From NCBI GenBank assembly GCA_019241495.1, contig JAFAWZ010000334.1, positions 1-6,915 on the forward strand: 6,915 nt of DNA. The letters are read 5' to 3'. This DNA is from Acidimicrobiales bacterium. GTDB lineage: Bacteria; Actinomycetota; Acidimicrobiia; Acidimicrobiales; Palsa-688. A program made the translations under genes and the position numbers. The notes under the pieces are model-generated. The model worked only from the letters and a program-made list of their open reading frames with translations, ran no database searches and was not told where the DNA came from. How positions within the stretch are numbered: the stretch's first letter is position 1; each line of letters starts with the position of its first letter. Below, piece after piece: positions 5,607 to 6,915 of this stretch.

Positions 5607-6226
5607 GAGTAGAGCTCGACGATCAACGACTCGCGCACGGGCACATCGATGTGCTCACGCAGCGGCTGATCCAGAATGGTGACCTCGTGACCCTCCGAAC
5701 CGGTCTCGAGCCACGGGGGTACCTGGCGGTCCAGGGTATCGAGGTTATGCCGGATGACGATCATGTCCCGGGCCTTGCCCTTGAGGCCCACCACGTCGCC
5801 CCGGCGCAGGCGGTAGCTGGGGATGGTGACCCGCTTGCCGTTCACGACGACGTGGCCGTGGCGGACCAGCTGGCGAGCCTGGGCCCGGCTGGCGCCCCAG
5901 CCGGCGCGGTAGGCGACGTTGTCGAGACGCAGCTCGAGCATACGCAGCAAGTTCTCGCCGGTGATTCCCTGTTGGCGGTTGGCCTCTTCGTAGAGGTTGT
6001 GGAACTGCTTCTCCAGCACGCCGTAGATGCGGCGCGCCTTCTGCTTCTCCCGCAGCTGGGTGAGGTACTCGGAGCCTTGGCGCATGCGGTCCCGGCCGTG
6101 CTCGCCGGGCGGGTACGGGCGGCGTTCGATCGGGCATTTGAGGGAGTCGCACTTGGGCCCCTTCAAGAACAGCTTCATCTTCTCCCGCCGGCACAGCCGG
6201 CACACGGGTCCCGTGTAACGGGCCAA
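5600..6226 (-). CDS. rpsD: 30S ribosomal protein S4, zinc-binding type
   Basis: S4 is a primary 16S rRNA binder that nucleates assembly of the 30S body; in E. coli it also represses the alpha operon. The protein has 208 residues, the normal length, starting MARYTGPVCRLC. Four cysteines (C9, C12, C26, C31) form the CX2C...CX4C zinc site of the C+ type. The segment RRPYPPGEHG and the S4 RNA-binding fold with RLDNVAYRAGW...ARQLVRHGHVVVNGKRV are clear, and it ends VPVRESLIVELYSK. The start is TTG 6226-6224: the conserved N-terminus begins there, and GAGGGAG lies six bases upstream. The frame stays open well beyond this, but that part overlaps rpsK. It follows rpsK by 17 nt. Confidence 0.97.
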   Translation of the reverse strand: MARYTGPVCRLCRREKMKLFLKGPKCDSLKCPIERRPYPPGEHGRDRMRQGSEYLTQLREKQKARRIYGVLEKQFHNLYEEANRQQGITGENLLRMLELRLDNVAYRAGWGASRAQARQLVRHGHVVVNGKRVTIPSYRLRRGDVVGLKGKARDMIVIRHNLDTLDRQVPPWLETGSEGHEVTILDQPLREHIDVPVRESLIVELYSK

Positions 6227-6232
6227 CTCAGG

Positions 6233-6239
6233 CTCCCTC
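6233..6239 (-). promoter_or_regulatory. Ribosome binding site that sets the TTG start of rpsD
   Basis: GAGGGAG on the minus strand is six bases before TTG 6226, in the 17-nt gap after the rpsK stop. It supports the rare TTG start over any start in the long upstream extension of the same frame. Confidence 0.75.
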
Positions 6240-6243
6240 TTTC

Positions 6244-6642
6244 CTAGACACGGCGCCGCTTCTTGGGCCGGCACCCGTTGTGCGGGATGGGGGTCACGTC
6301 CTTGATGCCGGCCACCTCGATGCCGGTGTTCATCAGGCTGCGGATGGCCGTCTCGCGCCCCGATCCGGGTCCCTTGACCAAGACCTCGACCTTGCGCACC
6401 CCGTGCTCCATGGCCCGCCGGGCGCAGGCCTCGGCGGCCAGCTGGGCGGCGAACGGCGTGGACTTGCGGGATCCCTTGAACCCCACGTTGCCGGCACTGG
6501 CCCACGCCAGCACGTTGCCGTCCGGATCACTGATCGAGACGATGGTGTTGTTGAAGGAGCTCTTGATGTGGGCGACCCCGTAGGTGACGTTCTTACGCTC
6601 GCGGCGGCGGGGGCGACGCCCGCCCGGCTTGGGCTTAGCCAT
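6244..6642 (-). CDS. rpsK: 30S ribosomal protein S11
   Basis: S11 lies on the platform of the 30S subunit near the mRNA exit. The 132-residue protein has the basic N-terminus (KPGGRRPRRRERKN), the core GVAHIKSSFNNTIVSISDPDGNVLAWASAG and GFKGSRKSTPFAAQLAAEA, the KGPGSGRETAIRSL segment and the conserved end PIPHNGCRPKKRRRV. ATG 6642 is the only possible start, because an in-frame TGA lies at 6654-6652. No good Shine-Dalgarno is present. The gene begins 16 nt after the rpsM stop, and a seven-codon frame starting right after that stop overlaps the rpsK start, so translation may depend on ribosomes arriving from rpsM. Confidence 0.98.
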   Translation of the reverse strand: MAKPKPGGRRPRRRERKNVTYGVAHIKSSFNNTIVSISDPDGNVLAWASAGNVGFKGSRKSTPFAAQLAAEACARRAMEHGVRKVEVLVKGPGSGRETAIRSLMNTGIEVAGIKDVTPIPHNGCRPKKRRRV

Positions 6643-6658
6643 CGATGCTGCTCATCAT
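6635..6658 (-). other. Seven-codon reading frame between rpsM and rpsK
   Basis: Directly after the rpsM TAA comes ATG ATG, opening a frame that encodes MMSSIDG and stops at TAA 6637-6635. It overlaps the first eight bases of rpsK in another frame. No separate ribosome site is visible, so it would be read only by reinitiation after rpsM. It may be chance; if read, it would carry ribosomes past the rpsK ATG and back onto it. Confidence 0.3.
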
Positions 6659-6915
6659 TTAGTGCTTGCGGACCTTTTTCTTTCCGGCGACTGTCTTCTT
6701 CGGGCCCTTGCGGGTTCGGGCATTGGTATGGGTGCGCTGGCCGTGAACCGGCAGCCCGCGACGGTGGCGGACGCCCTGGTACGAGCCGATCTCCATCTTG
6801 CGCTTGATGTCCTGCGACACATCCCGGCGCAGGTCGCCTTCCACCTTCAGGTTGGCGTCGATCCAGTTGCGGAGGCGGGTCACCTCCTCGTCGGTCAGGT
6901 CCCGGACCCGGGTGG
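6659..6915 (-). CDS. rpsM: 30S ribosomal protein S13, 5' end beyond the window
   Basis: S13 sits at the head of the 30S subunit, contacting the P-site tRNA and the 50S subunit. Only the C-terminal 84 residues are visible. They start within TRVRDLTDEEVTRLRNWI and continue through the RRDVSQDIKRKMEIGSYQGVRHRRGLPVHGQRTHTNARTRKGP core of the family, ending in a Lys-rich tail (KKTVAGKKKVRKH). The frame continues off the right edge, so the true start lies outside; the internal GTG at 6883 is not a start. It is the first alpha-operon gene seen here and precedes rpsK by 16 nt. Confidence 0.97.
   Translation of the reverse strand, partial: TRVRDLTDEEVTRLRNWIDANLKVEGDLRRDVSQDIKRKMEIGSYQGVRHRRGLPVHGQRTHTNARTRKGPKKTVAGKKKVRKH

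Noticed and set aside
5573..6247. Plus-strand frame opposite rpsD
   Set aside because: It is an antisense shadow of rpsD; its hydrophobic look comes from reverse reading of Lys/Arg-rich codons.
6227..6505. N-terminal extension of rpsD by about 93 codons
   Set aside because: It overlaps most of rpsK in another frame. The conserved S4 N-terminus and a good Shine-Dalgarno place the start at TTG 6226.
1..6915. A novel defence, mobile or biosynthetic system
   Set aside because: All gene-sized regions are explained by respiratory, amino-acid and ribosomal/transcription genes. No transposase, integrase, toxin-antitoxin pair, repeat array or unknown gene cluster is visible.

Overview
This is a high-GC, densely coded window. 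The gene content points to a member of the Actinomycetota. The strongest sign is the respiratory pair ctaE-qcrC, whose QcrC is a membrane-anchored di-haem cytochrome c of the actinobacterial bcc-aa3 supercomplex. Frequent GTG and TTG starts, 4-nt start/stop overlaps and possible leaderless promoters fit that assignment. Some features, such as the zinc-type ribosomal protein S4, differ from Mycobacterium as I remember it. A deep-branching lineage such as Acidimicrobiia is possible, but I cannot establish it from this sequence.

Layout, left to right. (1) Positions 1-1330, minus strand: ctaE (cytochrome c oxidase subunit III, GTG start) followed by qcrC, overlapping as ATGA. qcrC runs off the left edge. 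(2) Positions 1331-1396: a 66-bp divergent intergenic region with a possible -10 element facing each way. (3) Positions 1397-3348, plus strand: a seven-helix CtaG-family membrane protein overlapping, as TTGA, a PLP-dependent threonine ammonia-lyase with a C-terminal ACT domain. (4) Positions 3349-3404: a short convergent intergenic region with a GC-rich hairpin that probably ends transcription from both sides. (5) Positions 3405-6915, minus strand: the classical alpha operon, read right to left as rpsM (5' end outside the window), rpsK, rpsD, rpoA, rplQ, truA.

How the genes work together. The left block belongs to the terminal branch of aerobic respiration: QcrC passes electrons from the bc complex to the aa3 oxidase, of which CtaE is a core subunit. 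The adjacent CtaG-like protein is plausibly linked to oxidase assembly. The right block makes the small-subunit proteins S13, S11 and S4, the large-subunit protein L17, the RNA polymerase alpha subunit and the tRNA pseudouridine synthase TruA. The threonine ammonia-lyase lies between the two blocks and probably starts isoleucine synthesis or threonine/serine breakdown.

I found no mobile element, CRISPR array, tRNA or rRNA, and no convincing novel system. No stretch above 300 bases lacks a gene. The points worth a second look are small: a CtaG-like protein that seems to lack the family's conserved histidines, a tandem duplication covering the rpsD stop codon, a seven-codon reading frame overlapping the rpsK start, a cluster of complementary arms inside rpoA, and a cysteine-containing insertion in QcrC.
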